NCBI GenBank assembly: GCA_900759665.1
Contig: CAAEWE010000060.1
Span: forward strand, 1 to 41,196
Direction of reading: 5' to 3'
Length of the DNA: 41,196 nt
DNA from: Lachnospiraceae bacterium
Lineage (GTDB): Bacteria > Bacillota > Clostridia > Lachnospirales > Lachnospiraceae
The notes under the pieces were generated by a model that saw only the letters and a program-made list of their open reading frames with translations, had not been told where the DNA came from and made no database searches. Each line of letters opens with the position of its first letter. Within the stretch, counting starts at the first letter, position 1. Shown one piece after another: positions 33,001 to 40,454 of the stretch. Position numbers and translations under genes: made by a program.

Positions 33001-35473
33001 CATTGATCTGAACGGTGATGGCATTATTAAAGACAATGAGCTGGTTGAGGATACATTTGCCAATGGTTCGGGAAGAACATATTCTTATGCCGGAGAGGAC
33101 GCTAAGGATTCCAATGGTAATGTCTATAAGGCAAAGGATGGAACAGCGATTCAGGTACCACGTACCCAGAATTACAGCTATGATTTCAGTAAGAACAACC
33201 AGTTGTATCTGAATAAGAACAAAAAGAATGGTGCCATTTCCTGGAAGTTTGTACTTTACAATACCGCCCAGAAGCAGAATTATCAGGCTGTGACAGGTGT
33301 TTCATGGTATAAAAACGACAACTGGCAGCAGCAGACCACAACGATCAAAGCACTGCAGGTGATCAGTGACAACGCAAAGGCAGAGGCGAATCTGGAGGAG
33401 CAGTTAAAGGATTCCGGCAGTCTGTTTAGCCAGTATGGCGGTGAACAGGCGTTAAAGGACTTTAACTGTGAGATATCTGTTACGACGCTGACGCTGTCTG
33501 ATTTCCAGAGTCAGGTAGAAGCCAAGACTCTCGGAGGCGATGGCGGTGATGATTACAACTGCTATATTGTAAGCAGTGGTTCCGATCTGTTTAGCAAAGA
33601 AGATTATAAAGATGCCGCAGATTATATTAACCTAAGAGCGGCAAAGGAAGGAATTCCTGTCATCTTTACCGGCAGTGATGCTATGAATGTGGCAGCCGGT
33701 ACCAATAACAGCAGAGCAAAAGACATTCTGAACATGAGCCGTTTTACGAAGACGAAGGCAGATGATGATCTCTACGGAGATATCAATGATACGGCAAAAA
33801 GTCCGAGGGGGACGAAATATACCGGCAAGTTGGAGTATACTTATGCGAAGGTAATGCAGGAAGGAAAAGGAGACAATAAGGTATATAGTAACGATATCTG
33901 GACAAATGTTTCCTATGGCAGTGCAGCTAAGAAGACCACAAAGGTCAGTCGTAACAACAGAGGGCGTGTGACAACATATCCGTATACGATTGATGATACA
34001 AGTATGAGCATTGCTAAGACAGGAGCTCAGGACTATCAGTTAAATATGGATAATAAGGGGCTTGCCGTCTGGTATTCCCTCCATGATGAGGATGAGACCA
34101 CACAGTATGGTATCTCGCCGAGAGATGCGGCAAATAACTACTATTTGTATAGCATAGACAATGTGATCTATGACCTGATCGATCTGGAAAATGTAACAGA
34201 TCCGATGGAAATGAAGCTGTTTATCAATACATTGAGTGGTAATGTGGTGTCTCCTGCCGTTGAAGTTGTTTCTGCTAATACGGTAGATACCAATTATAAG
34301 AATTTTAAGATCAGCAAAACCAATCTTGAAGATTACTACGGAAAAAATAAGATTCCGAAAACCGAAGATGGACTGGAGATGACTCTGTATGATGGTTCTC
34401 TGGAGCCGGGAGGAAGCAATTATCAGGATTATGAGTCCGGTGCCAAAAAAATCAATGGTTCCGGTAATGGAGGAGGCAAGATTGACGATCCGGGTCAGAC
34501 ACCGATTCCTGCAACTCCGACACCAAAGCCAAAGAAAGAACCTGTGATCCTGGTAGATCAGCCGGGGGGAGCACATCAGGGAAATTGTCTGGTATCAGCG
34601 GATACATTCAAGGGATGGGACAATAGTGCGATCCTTGTCATTGATTATCAGTGTGAAGGAAACTGGTGGACAGATCAAAGTGATAATTTTGCAGGAATTT
34701 ATGACAGCAGTGGACAGAATAAAAAGATGAATATCCAGGCAAAAACACAGACTTTGAAGATCAAACTGGGAGATCTGAAGGAGGCACTTGGTGTGGATTC
34801 TTCGGAAGAGCTTCCGGATTTCAAGATTCAGGGATGCTGGCAGTTTATTCTGTGCAGCGTGGGAATTTATGAGGACGCAGAACAGTATAACGAGTATAAA
34901 AATGGCGGATCTTCCTCAGACAGTGATAATAATACGATTATTGATGATAACAAGGAAGAGTATGGAGAACACGAAGAGATCCGGACTCCGGATGGAAAGA
35001 AGAATGAAAAGTACATTAAGGACAGCGATACCCACCGTATCAGCTTTGTTCCTTATACAAATTTGTCTGACAGTCAGAATGTAACCAGTTTTAAGATTTC
35101 CCTGGTTACGGCAAGCGGACCGCAGAAAGGTGGTTCTTCTACCGGAACCCTTGGTACTTCGGAAGAAAAGACAGTTAAGATTGTCAAAGAAATTTATCAG
35201 AAGTATACAGATGCTGCCGGTCAGTATTTGTGGAAATATACTGCATCCAAGGATGGTACCTTTACGCTGAAGGAAAAGAATTATCTTAAGGACAGCACGC
35301 AGTATTACTTTATGAGTGATGACAGTTATATTAATGACACGCTGGCAACAGACAGCGAGAATACAAAGTGGGTAAGATTTGATATTTCTAACCGTAGGAA
35401 GTCAGCGGTAACTTATCTGCATCTGTTCTATGAGGGAAATCCGGATACTACTTATGTATTCCCTCTGGATTAG
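30056..35473 (+). CDS. Giant anchored or secreted protein of the pilus locus, DUF5057-like (1805 aa)
   Basis: 1805 residues with a basic N-terminus, a hydrophobic segment at about 13-31 and a possible signal-peptidase site after VHA (36-38); it is thus secreted or membrane-anchored. The opening FLILEIVPYYGQAEFGYVIPG and a second copy-like HVLEIEPCSEFTMTEQYLIG near residue 685 recall DUF5057. Later Rossmann-like stretches (YDLIYIGDNSG, GGNALVLADDL) suggest a glutamine-amidotransferase-like fold. A canonical EF-hand loop, DLNGDGIIKDNE, lies at 984-995, with a weaker one near 131. A Pro/Thr linker (about 1479-1500) leads to a C-terminal beta-rich part with aromatic residues. There is no LPxTG. 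GGAGG precedes the ATG at 30056. It may be a tip adhesin or surface sensor. Confidence 0.75.
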   Translation: MKRRFKNLSKGKFAVGLIAMCLVVFAGYFGYHKFIVHADSKPTKQVVNTLAEYNAMSENGKVDLNAEAGSRENPFLILEIVPYYGQAEFGYVIPGCEPIDFTKVNPSLYSGASDGIRTTSTTVFSDEYKRDANNDGVVDESCWEDDTWHHETSKTVTAHGCYEKISEKYFNEDVLRGGGYFVIDKYVKDDTGKFYVTVPVEDANGNPVLDENGKEKTEEQVAYRPVFRRATAEDANKQLFTWVSWFNDRASGFCISKEDFNKSYALKENKCASEKDVNKAADPDKVIEYTPGEREYTTRTDTDYYYINEGGWMDKVVDGKKESVFAGHVVSRNDFIRTSLNLEDDKSEGAIQDLCIAIKTIEPQELKNHPEWIDYADLMYIHQSYSVGSYGTWWKEEKYTKYHRVKDELGESFYKNDANAQEKCSDYRFTADNDWGWNVAKKLFLKSNQIEPYDGEGEYNFAPLLFSVTALDNLNGLSESVYGAKWKTVTHQHLDYTTMEADGIQYNTGATSCGLYKFMLMNFLMDQENFNSYFLESGVITEDKSKDVSYCSPQTGDDAKEYWSVDAFLPVTEKVNDTNISDDQVERYKISHYGGAYLNYPRPALHGATFIYNSDTLLSQGFNNASIGNDANTKEAFDWFEKEYGENHNSLTPAQMVHYLLQYGRGSNNPGKVGTRDKDTMHVLEIEPCSEFTMTEQYLIGKYLPASSFKGKIEVDHMTTAEFNGLKRDLNGYYDLIYIGDNSGKFNRDNGKKTVHNDSALDGYIYLHIGDNAGGVRSSGDDISKIKNEKLDDYVKGGNALVLADDLASFPVGNDGKQVTGGAYIDTYSKIVDPTSNMHAFLNKIKSDKGAKFAAQNVCALSKLSQPFLKNYCLYYSGQGYAFPTRFETSLTSKKYTEMKNRYKDIVGLYAKITATSPRYYSDVVFADEDDVNYAIVDDQSTGTSHKKEVSVKESISEPKLSFDFLIGDQREKKGQYGVRLYIDLNGDGIIKDNELVEDTFANGSGRTYSYAGEDAKDSNGNVYKAKDGTAIQVPRTQNYSYDFSKNNQLYLNKNKKNGAISWKFVLYNTAQKQNYQAVTGVSWYKNDNWQQQTTTIKALQVISDNAKAEANLEEQLKDSGSLFSQYGGEQALKDFNCEISVTTLTLSDFQSQVEAKTLGGDGGDDYNCYIVSSGSDLFSKEDYKDAADYINLRAAKEGIPVIFTGSDAMNVAAGTNNSRAKDILNMSRFTKTKADDDLYGDINDTAKSPRGTKYTGKLEYTYAKVMQEGKGDNKVYSNDIWTNVSYGSAAKKTTKVSRNNRGRVTTYPYTIDDTSMSIAKTGAQDYQLNMDNKGLAVWYSLHDEDETTQYGISPRDAANNYYLYSIDNVIYDLIDLENVTDPMEMKLFINTLSGNVVSPAVEVVSANTVDTNYKNFKISKTNLEDYYGKNKIPKTEDGLEMTLYDGSLEPGGSNYQDYESGAKKINGSGNGGGKIDDPGQTPIPATPTPKPKKEPVILVDQPGGAHQGNCLVSADTFKGWDNSAILVIDYQCEGNWWTDQSDNFAGIYDSSGQNKKMNIQAKTQTLKIKLGDLKEALGVDSSEELPDFKIQGCWQFILCSVGIYEDAEQYNEYKNGGSSSDSDNNTIIDDNKEEYGEHEEIRTPDGKKNEKYIKDSDTHRISFVPYTNLSDSQNVTSFKISLVTASGPQKGGSSTGTLGTSEEKTVKIVKEIYQKYTDAAGQYLWKYTASKDGTFTLKEKNYLKDSTQYYFMSDDSYINDTLATDSENTKWVRFDISNRRKSAVTYLHLFYEGNPDTTYVFPLD

Positions 35474-35474
35474 T

Positions 35475-35503
35475 TTGACAATACAGACAAAGCATGGTAA
35501 GAT
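35475..35503 (+). promoter_or_regulatory. Promoter of the tyrS T-box transcript
   Basis: A perfect TTGACA (35475-35480) and an extended -10 TGG-TAAGAT (hexamer 35498-35503) are 17 bp apart, directly after the stop codon of the giant gene. Transcription would start near 35510 and include the whole T-box. Confidence 0.8.
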
Positions 35504-35519
35504 AAATTAGTATTGTAAA

Positions 35520-35779
35520 ATGCGTGGAAGGGAAGAAGTAGTACCAGAGGAAACCTACAGAGAGCAGCCGGCGGATGAGAGGCGCAGGGGAATCCTGATA
35601 TGAATACATCCCGGAGCAGCCGGCTGAATGCATAGTAGGCCCGGACGGGTGTGCACTCCGTTATTGTGCAGGGATATAGAGGTATCCTATGGAGCCTGTC
35701 ATTGTGAGATGATAGGGAATAAAGGTGGTAACACGATGATATCGTCCTTTATCGGCATGGCCGGTAAAGGACGTTTTTT
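35520..35779 (+). promoter_or_regulatory. Tyrosyl T-box leader of tyrS
   Basis: A tRNA-sensing leader. AGAGAGC near 35560 and the CAGCCGGC/GCCGGCTG stem (about 35565-35634) mark stem I. The TAC triplet at 35605-35607 within GAATACA is a candidate Tyr specifier. The T-box sequence AAAGGTGGTAACACG (35722-35735) carries TGGT, complementary to an ACCA tRNA end, which fits a discriminator A as in tRNA-Tyr. Uncharged tRNA would stabilise the antiterminator. The exact specifier placement was judged by eye. Confidence 0.88.
35744..35779 (+). terminator. T-box-controlled terminator
   Basis: GTCCTTTA (35744-35751) pairs perfectly with TAAAGGAC (35765-35772), followed by G and T6. It overlaps the alternative antiterminator pairing of the T-box region. 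Beyond it (35780-35907) there is only a small GTTCT/AGAAC hairpin and the tyrS ribosome site. Confidence 0.9.
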
Positions 35780-35907
35780 CGTATCAGAGAATTGCTTGTA
35801 CAGGGGTGCAGCGTGAGAAAACAGGGAGCAGTTCTTGAGGAGAGAACCTGAATTATGCCTTTTGATCAAGGATACTGGGATTTAATCAAAGAAAGTGAGG
35901 AAATAAC

Positions 35908-37134
35908 ATGACAACGTATGACGAGTTAGTGGCGAGAGGACTGATCGCCCAGGTAACCGATGAGAAAGAGATCAAGGAACTGGTAAATGATGGAAAGGCA
36001 GTATTTTATATTGGCTTTGATCCGACGGCAGACAGCCTCCATGTTGGTCATTTTATGGCACTTTGCCTGATGAAGCGTCTGCAGATGGCAGGCAATAAAC
36101 CAATCGCTCTGATCGGTGGAGGAACTGCCATGATCGGTGATCCAAGCGGACGTACTGACATGCGTCAGATGATGACAAAGGAAACCATTGCCCACAATGT
36201 AGACTGTTTCAAAAAGCAGATGAGCCGTTTTATTGATTTCTCTGAGGGAAAGGCACTTATGGTAAACAATGCCGACTGGCTTTTAGATCTGAATTACGTA
36301 GAGCTGCTTCGTGATGTAGGACCACATTTTTCGGTAAACCGTATGCTTACCGCAGAGTGCTATAAGCAGCGTATGGAGAGAGGTCTGAGTTTCCTGGAGT
36401 TTAACTATATGATCATGCAGAGCTATGATTTCTATGCATTATTCCAGAAATATGGCTGTAATATGCAGTTTGGCGGAGATGACCAGTGGAGCAATATGCT
36501 GGGCGGAACAGAGCTGATCCGCCGGAAGCTTGGTAAGAATGCTTATGCCATGACCATTAATCTGCTTCTGAATTCTGAAGGCAAAAAGATGGGTAAGACA
36601 CAGTCTGGAGCGGTATGGCTGGATCCAAACAAGACATCTCCGTTTGATTTCTACCAGTACTGGAGAAATGTTGCAGATGCGGATGTATTAAAATGCCTGC
36701 GTATGCTGACATTCCTGCCGTTAGAGCAGATCGAAGAGATGGATCACTGGGAGGGAAGCCGTCTCAATGAGGCAAAGGAGATTCTTGCTTTTGAGCTGAC
36801 CAAGCTGGTACACGGTGAGGAGGAAGCCATTAAAGCACAGGAAGGTGCAAGAGCACTTTTTGCAGGTGGTGGCAGCACAGCAAACATGCCGGAGATAGAG
36901 CTTTCCGGGGACGATTTTGAGGATGGACAGATTGGTATCCTGAAGCTCCTTGTAAAAGCTGGTCTTGCAAGTTCCAATGGTGAGGCACGCAGAAATGTGG
37001 AGCAGGGCGGAGTTTCTGTCGATGGTGACAAAGTGACGGATGTCAAAGCACAGATCGCAAAGGACAGCATAAGTAAAGAAGGAATTGTATTGAAGCGGGG
37101 CAAAAAGAAATTTATGAGAGTTGTTGTGAAATAG
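35908..37134 (+). CDS. tyrS: Tyrosyl-tRNA synthetase
   Basis: A class I aminoacyl-tRNA synthetase of 408 residues that charges tRNA-Tyr. The HIGH-type motif is HVGHF (about 47-51) after FDPTADSL. The KMSKS loop reads KKMGKTQ near residue 230. The catalytic domain spans about 1-330 and a C-terminal S4 RNA-binding domain about 345-408 (LKLLVKAGLASSNGEARRNVEQGGVSVDG). The ATG follows GTGAGGAA. Expression is controlled by the T-box leader upstream. Length and motifs are normal. Confidence 0.97.
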   Translation: MTTYDELVARGLIAQVTDEKEIKELVNDGKAVFYIGFDPTADSLHVGHFMALCLMKRLQMAGNKPIALIGGGTAMIGDPSGRTDMRQMMTKETIAHNVDCFKKQMSRFIDFSEGKALMVNNADWLLDLNYVELLRDVGPHFSVNRMLTAECYKQRMERGLSFLEFNYMIMQSYDFYALFQKYGCNMQFGGDDQWSNMLGGTELIRRKLGKNAYAMTINLLLNSEGKKMGKTQSGAVWLDPNKTSPFDFYQYWRNVADADVLKCLRMLTFLPLEQIEEMDHWEGSRLNEAKEILAFELTKLVHGEEEAIKAQEGARALFAGGGSTANMPEIELSGDDFEDGQIGILKLLVKAGLASSNGEARRNVEQGGVSVDGDKVTDVKAQIAKDSISKEGIVLKRGKKKFMRVVVK

Positions 37135-37201
37135 TCTGCATGACATATAATGACATTGAGAGAAAATCTGTTTTTGTTTGTTTTAAGAATAAAGAAAAAA
37201 T

Positions 37202-37243
37202 AATGCAGGGAAACCGGAAGCTTCGGTTTCCCTGCATTGTTTT
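37202..37243. terminator. Bidirectional terminator between tyrS and the DUF4364 gene
   Basis: A perfect 15-bp stem, AATGCAGGGAAACCG (37202-37216) with CGGTTTCCCTGCATT (37224-37238), is followed by GTTTT. An A-rich run precedes it for the opposite strand. It separates convergent transcription units. Confidence 0.9.
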
Positions 37244-37300
37244 CCCGTGGATTGGATAAATGCCTGTAATATCGCAGAAGTTGTTATGAACCGGTTGTCT

Positions 37301-37822
37301 TTAATCCATACAAAGCAATGAAAGTACCTGTGCGTAAATATCCTCGTTTTTCTCTTTGAACCGGCGGCATACCTCCACCGCTTCCTCTTCACTGGTGACA
37401 TTGAGGGTTACTTCCAGAAGCTTGCTGCCGCGTTCGTAAATACAGCCAGTGGCAAGATATTCATTGGGACGGATCATGGTATAGTCTGTCTTAATGGAGG
37501 TAGTCTCTACGATCGCCAGACGATTTTTTTCGAGATATTCATCAATTTCCCGGCAGGTATCCGTTGGAAGCTGGTTGCCAAAGAAACGCAAAGTTTCCTT
37601 GCCGATTTCTGCAATAGTATAGTAGGACTTCTCATGCGTCTGATCCACAAGGATCATGGCATCCTCGGTAAGCTCGGATAATGTCTGCTGGATTGAGAGG
37701 TAATCGGTATATCCGGTTTCCAAAATGAAATCAGAGAGGATTGCATTTGGCATAGGCTGGTCCGCCTGATTTAGAAAATATAGGATGATCAGCTTATATA
37801 GCTGCAACGACTCCGGTGTCAT
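37301..37822 (-). CDS. DUF4364 family protein, winged-helix-like
   Basis: A soluble 173-residue protein. LQLYKLIILYFLNQADQPMPNAILSDFILETGYTDY and the following QQTLSEL segment recall DUF4364, a Clostridia family with an N-terminal winged-helix-like fold. It is possibly a regulator, but the function is unknown. The C-terminal half has alternating strands. The ATG at 37822 is chosen over the one at 37849 because GGAGG lies 7 nt upstream. It is the last gene of the malic enzyme-radical SAM operon, 45 bp after the radical SAM gene. Confidence 0.85.
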   Translation of the reverse strand: MTPESLQLYKLIILYFLNQADQPMPNAILSDFILETGYTDYLSIQQTLSELTEDAMILVDQTHEKSYYTIAEIGKETLRFFGNQLPTDTCREIDEYLEKNRLAIVETTSIKTDYTMIRPNEYLATGCIYERGSKLLEVTLNVTSEEEAVEVCRRFKEKNEDIYAQVLSLLCMD

Positions 37823-37867
37823 AATGATCCCTCCTTTTAATGGGTGCATAAAATATCTACAATGCCT

Positions 37868-38953
37868 TTAGCTGTTTGAGCGGCATCCCTGATAGAGATG
37901 CTGTATTTTCATTTGATGTGCGATTGTATTTAATGTTTCGCGTTTATTCAGACTCCACGCAGGAGCTAGTAACAGATCTGCCGGTCCGTCTCCCGTGATA
38001 CGGTGGATCACAATGTCCGGCGAGAGATGGGCAATACAATCAAGTAGAATAGCAATATATTCTTCTTTTGTCAATGGTTTCAAGCGTCCTTTTTGAAAAT
38101 CCTCTGCCATAGATGTTCCCTTTAATATATGGAGAAGCTGAAGTTTAATACCATTGATCTTAAGCCGGTTCAGGTAGCGGATCGTTTCAAGGATCCGGTC
38201 ATGATCTTCCCCGGGCAGTCCCAGAATGACATGTACAATGACGGGAATGCTCCGATCCTGCAATTCCTTTACGGCTGCTTCAAAGCAGGAAAGAGGATAA
38301 CCCCGGCCAATGGCATGTGCTGTTGTATCATGCATGGTTTGAAGTCCCAGCTCGATCCAGACAGGCTTTTGAGAATGGCACTCAGACAGCAGATCGTATA
38401 TCTCCGGGGAGAAACAGTCCGGTCTCGTTGCGATGGATAGTGCTGCAGTCTCAGGATGTGCGATTGCCTCCGTATAGAGAGCACGCAGATAAGGGATAGG
38501 GGCATAAGTATTGCTGTAGGATTGAAAATAAGCAATATACCTGCCGCCGCAATATTTATGACCGGCTCGAAGACGGGAAATTCCCTCGTCAAGCTGTCGG
38601 GTAACAATTCCCTGGTGGATGCGTTCAGAATCCGGAGTGTTCCGGAAAACCACAGCTTCCTTGGAACTACCGGTGTTTAAAGTACGGGGGATCACAGCCT
38701 CCTCGGAAATCGTCCGGGGGACTGCAAAATCTCCGGAGCCCCCTGCACTGCAGAAACTGCAGCCGCAGGTTCCCTTTGTACCATCACGATTGGGACAGGT
38801 CATACCGCCATCGATCGCCACTTTATAAATCTTTTGACCAAATTTCTGTTTCAAATAACAGTCCAGAGAATAGTAAGGTTTTCCGTTCCATTGTCTGCAG
38901 GCCTGTTCATAGGCCGCTTCGGCCGGGGAACGAAGCCGTTTTTTTCGTGCCAT
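37868..38953 (-). CDS. TIGR01212/YhcC-type radical SAM protein
   Basis: A 361-residue radical SAM enzyme. The cluster motif TCPNRDGTKGTCGCSFCS (about 51-68), followed by GSGDF, is the signature of the YhcC/TIGR01212 subfamily, whose reaction is not firmly known. The barrel continues with YIAYFQSYSNTYAP, LSIATRPDC, WIELGLQT and HVILGLPGED, all typical. The start codon overlaps the stop codon of the malic enzyme gene by one base (TAATG), which implies translational coupling. An N-terminal basic extension (MARKKRLRSPAE) is present. Confidence 0.92.
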   Translation of the reverse strand: MARKKRLRSPAEAAYEQACRQWNGKPYYSLDCYLKQKFGQKIYKVAIDGGMTCPNRDGTKGTCGCSFCSAGGSGDFAVPRTISEEAVIPRTLNTGSSKEAVVFRNTPDSERIHQGIVTRQLDEGISRLRAGHKYCGGRYIAYFQSYSNTYAPIPYLRALYTEAIAHPETAALSIATRPDCFSPEIYDLLSECHSQKPVWIELGLQTMHDTTAHAIGRGYPLSCFEAAVKELQDRSIPVIVHVILGLPGEDHDRILETIRYLNRLKINGIKLQLLHILKGTSMAEDFQKGRLKPLTKEEYIAILLDCIAHLSPDIVIHRITGDGPADLLLAPAWSLNKRETLNTIAHQMKIQHLYQGCRSNS

Positions 38954-40104
38954 TAGTGGATATGATCCCTGATCGCCCGGGAAACAACCTCAGCAACACG
39001 CGGGTCAAATGGTTCCGGGAGGATATTGTCCTCATTGAGATCCTCGTCGGCAACAAGACCGGCGATCGCATAGGAAGCAGCAAGCTTCATTTCCTCGGTG
39101 ATCTGACTGGCACGCCCCTCCAGAGCCCCCTTAAAGATACCAGGGAACGCAACAACGTTATTGACCTGATTTGGAAAATCAGAACGACCGGTTCCGACAA
39201 CGCGGGCACCTGCTTTCTTTGCAACATCCGGCATGATCTCAGGTACCGGATTGGCCATGGCAAAGAGGATCGCATCGTGATTCATGGAAGTAACCATTTC
39301 CGGTGTGACGATATTTGGTGCAGATACGCCTACAAAAATGTCAGCCCCCTTTAATGCATCGGCAAGAGTTCCTGTTTTGCCGGTCAGGTTTGTAACCTCC
39401 ATCATTTCCTTCTGCATCCAGTTCAGATTGGAGGAATCCTTGGAAAGAATACCGGATTTATCACACATAACCACATCTGGGAAGCCAAAGCGCAGTAAAA
39501 GCTTTGTAATGGCAACGCCGGCAGAACCGGCACCGTTTACAACTATATGACAATTTTCTTTCTTTTTATTGACGACCTTCAATCCGTTCATGATACCGGC
39601 GAGGACTACAATAGCAGTACCATGCTGATCATCATGAAAAACAGGGATATTTAATGCTTTTTTCAGTCGTTCCTCTATCTCAAAGCAGCGGGGAGCGGAG
39701 ATATCCTCCAGATTGATACCGCCGAAAGCAGGGGCAATGTTGATCACAGTCTGTACAATCTCGTCGGTATCCTGGGTATCCAGACAGATTGGAAATGCGT
39801 TGACACCGCCAAACTCTTTGAAGAGAACCGCCTTTCCTTCCATCACGGGCATTGCCGCTTCCGGACCGATATTACCAAGTCCGAGAACCGCACTTCCGTC
39901 AGAAACGACAGCAACTGTATTGGATTTGATGGTATATGTATATGCCGCTTCTTTATCTTCGGCAATGACTTTACAAGGTTCAGCCACACCGGGGGTGTAC
40001 GCAAGAGCCAGATCCTCTCTGGTCTTTACCTGACATTTCGGGGTAGTTGTGATTTTGCCGTTCCATTCCCGGTGAAGGGATAATGCTTTTTCTTTGAGTT
40101 CCAT
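38953..40104 (-). CDS. Malic enzyme (malate to pyruvate, NAD(P)-dependent)
   Basis: A 383-residue oxidative decarboxylase of the short bacterial type without a phosphotransacetylase domain. Visible elements are the catalytic Tyr in LAYTPGVAEPC, the Lys-containing EGKAVLFKEFGG, the metal-binding CLDTQDTD and FHDDQHGTA, and the dinucleotide-binding VVNGAGSAGVA. It converts malate to pyruvate and CO2 in the cytoplasm. The ATG at 40104 is chosen because homologues begin about here, although its ribosome site (AAAGG, 13 nt away) is distant; the frame stays open to 40200. It is the first gene of a three-gene operon and has an operator-like palindrome in its leader. Confidence 0.94.
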   Translation of the reverse strand: MELKEKALSLHREWNGKITTTPKCQVKTREDLALAYTPGVAEPCKVIAEDKEAAYTYTIKSNTVAVVSDGSAVLGLGNIGPEAAMPVMEGKAVLFKEFGGVNAFPICLDTQDTDEIVQTVINIAPAFGGINLEDISAPRCFEIEERLKKALNIPVFHDDQHGTAIVVLAGIMNGLKVVNKKKENCHIVVNGAGSAGVAITKLLLRFGFPDVVMCDKSGILSKDSSNLNWMQKEMMEVTNLTGKTGTLADALKGADIFVGVSAPNIVTPEMVTSMNHDAILFAMANPVPEIMPDVAKKAGARVVGTGRSDFPNQVNNVVAFPGIFKGALEGRASQITEEMKLAASYAIAGLVADEDLNEDNILPEPFDPRVAEVVSRAIRDHIH

Positions 40105-40156
40105 AATGATAACCAAACCTTTCTTTATTCTGTTCAGGCATAATGAAGAAAACGAT

Positions 40157-40192
40157 AATTTGTCAGCATATTGGACAAATTGTTCTATTATA
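40157..40192 (-). promoter_or_regulatory. Promoter and operator-like palindrome of the malic enzyme operon
   Basis: A perfect minus-strand -10 TATAAT (40192-40187) has no clear -35. Just downstream, AATTTGTC (40157-40164) and GACAAATT (40174-40181) form a perfect 8-bp inverted repeat with a 9-bp spacer, covering the expected transcription start. The position suggests a repressor site. The regulator is unknown. Confidence 0.5.
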
Positions 40193-40261
40193 CCGGGCAT
40201 AAGCCATATAAATCCATGATATCATATTTTATATATGAAAACAAGGCGAACTGTGAGGGAA

Positions 40262-40326
40262 AGGAGGAAATGTATGAGAAGTTTAAGTTAGGTATTTACA
40301 GATTGGAAATTATTGTATATACTTAA
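40262..40326 (+). other. Strong ribosome site without a substantial gene (possible leader peptide)
   Basis: AGGAGG (40262-40267) is followed by ATG at 40274, which opens only a 5-codon frame (MRSLS). A second ATG at 40270, too close to the site, opens 18 codons. The remainder of the 254-bp spacer up to 40454 shows no gene. This could be a leader peptide in the long rho 5' region, or the remnant of a lost gene. Confidence 0.3.
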
Positions 40327-40454
40327 GAAAATTGATCTGTCAGACGGAATTCATTTGTTCTATATATTTATTTCAGAGATTATTTCGTTGAAGATTCATG
40401 AAATTTCAGAAGGTATAAAATTTAATATTAAAAATTCCAAAACGGAGGTTATAC

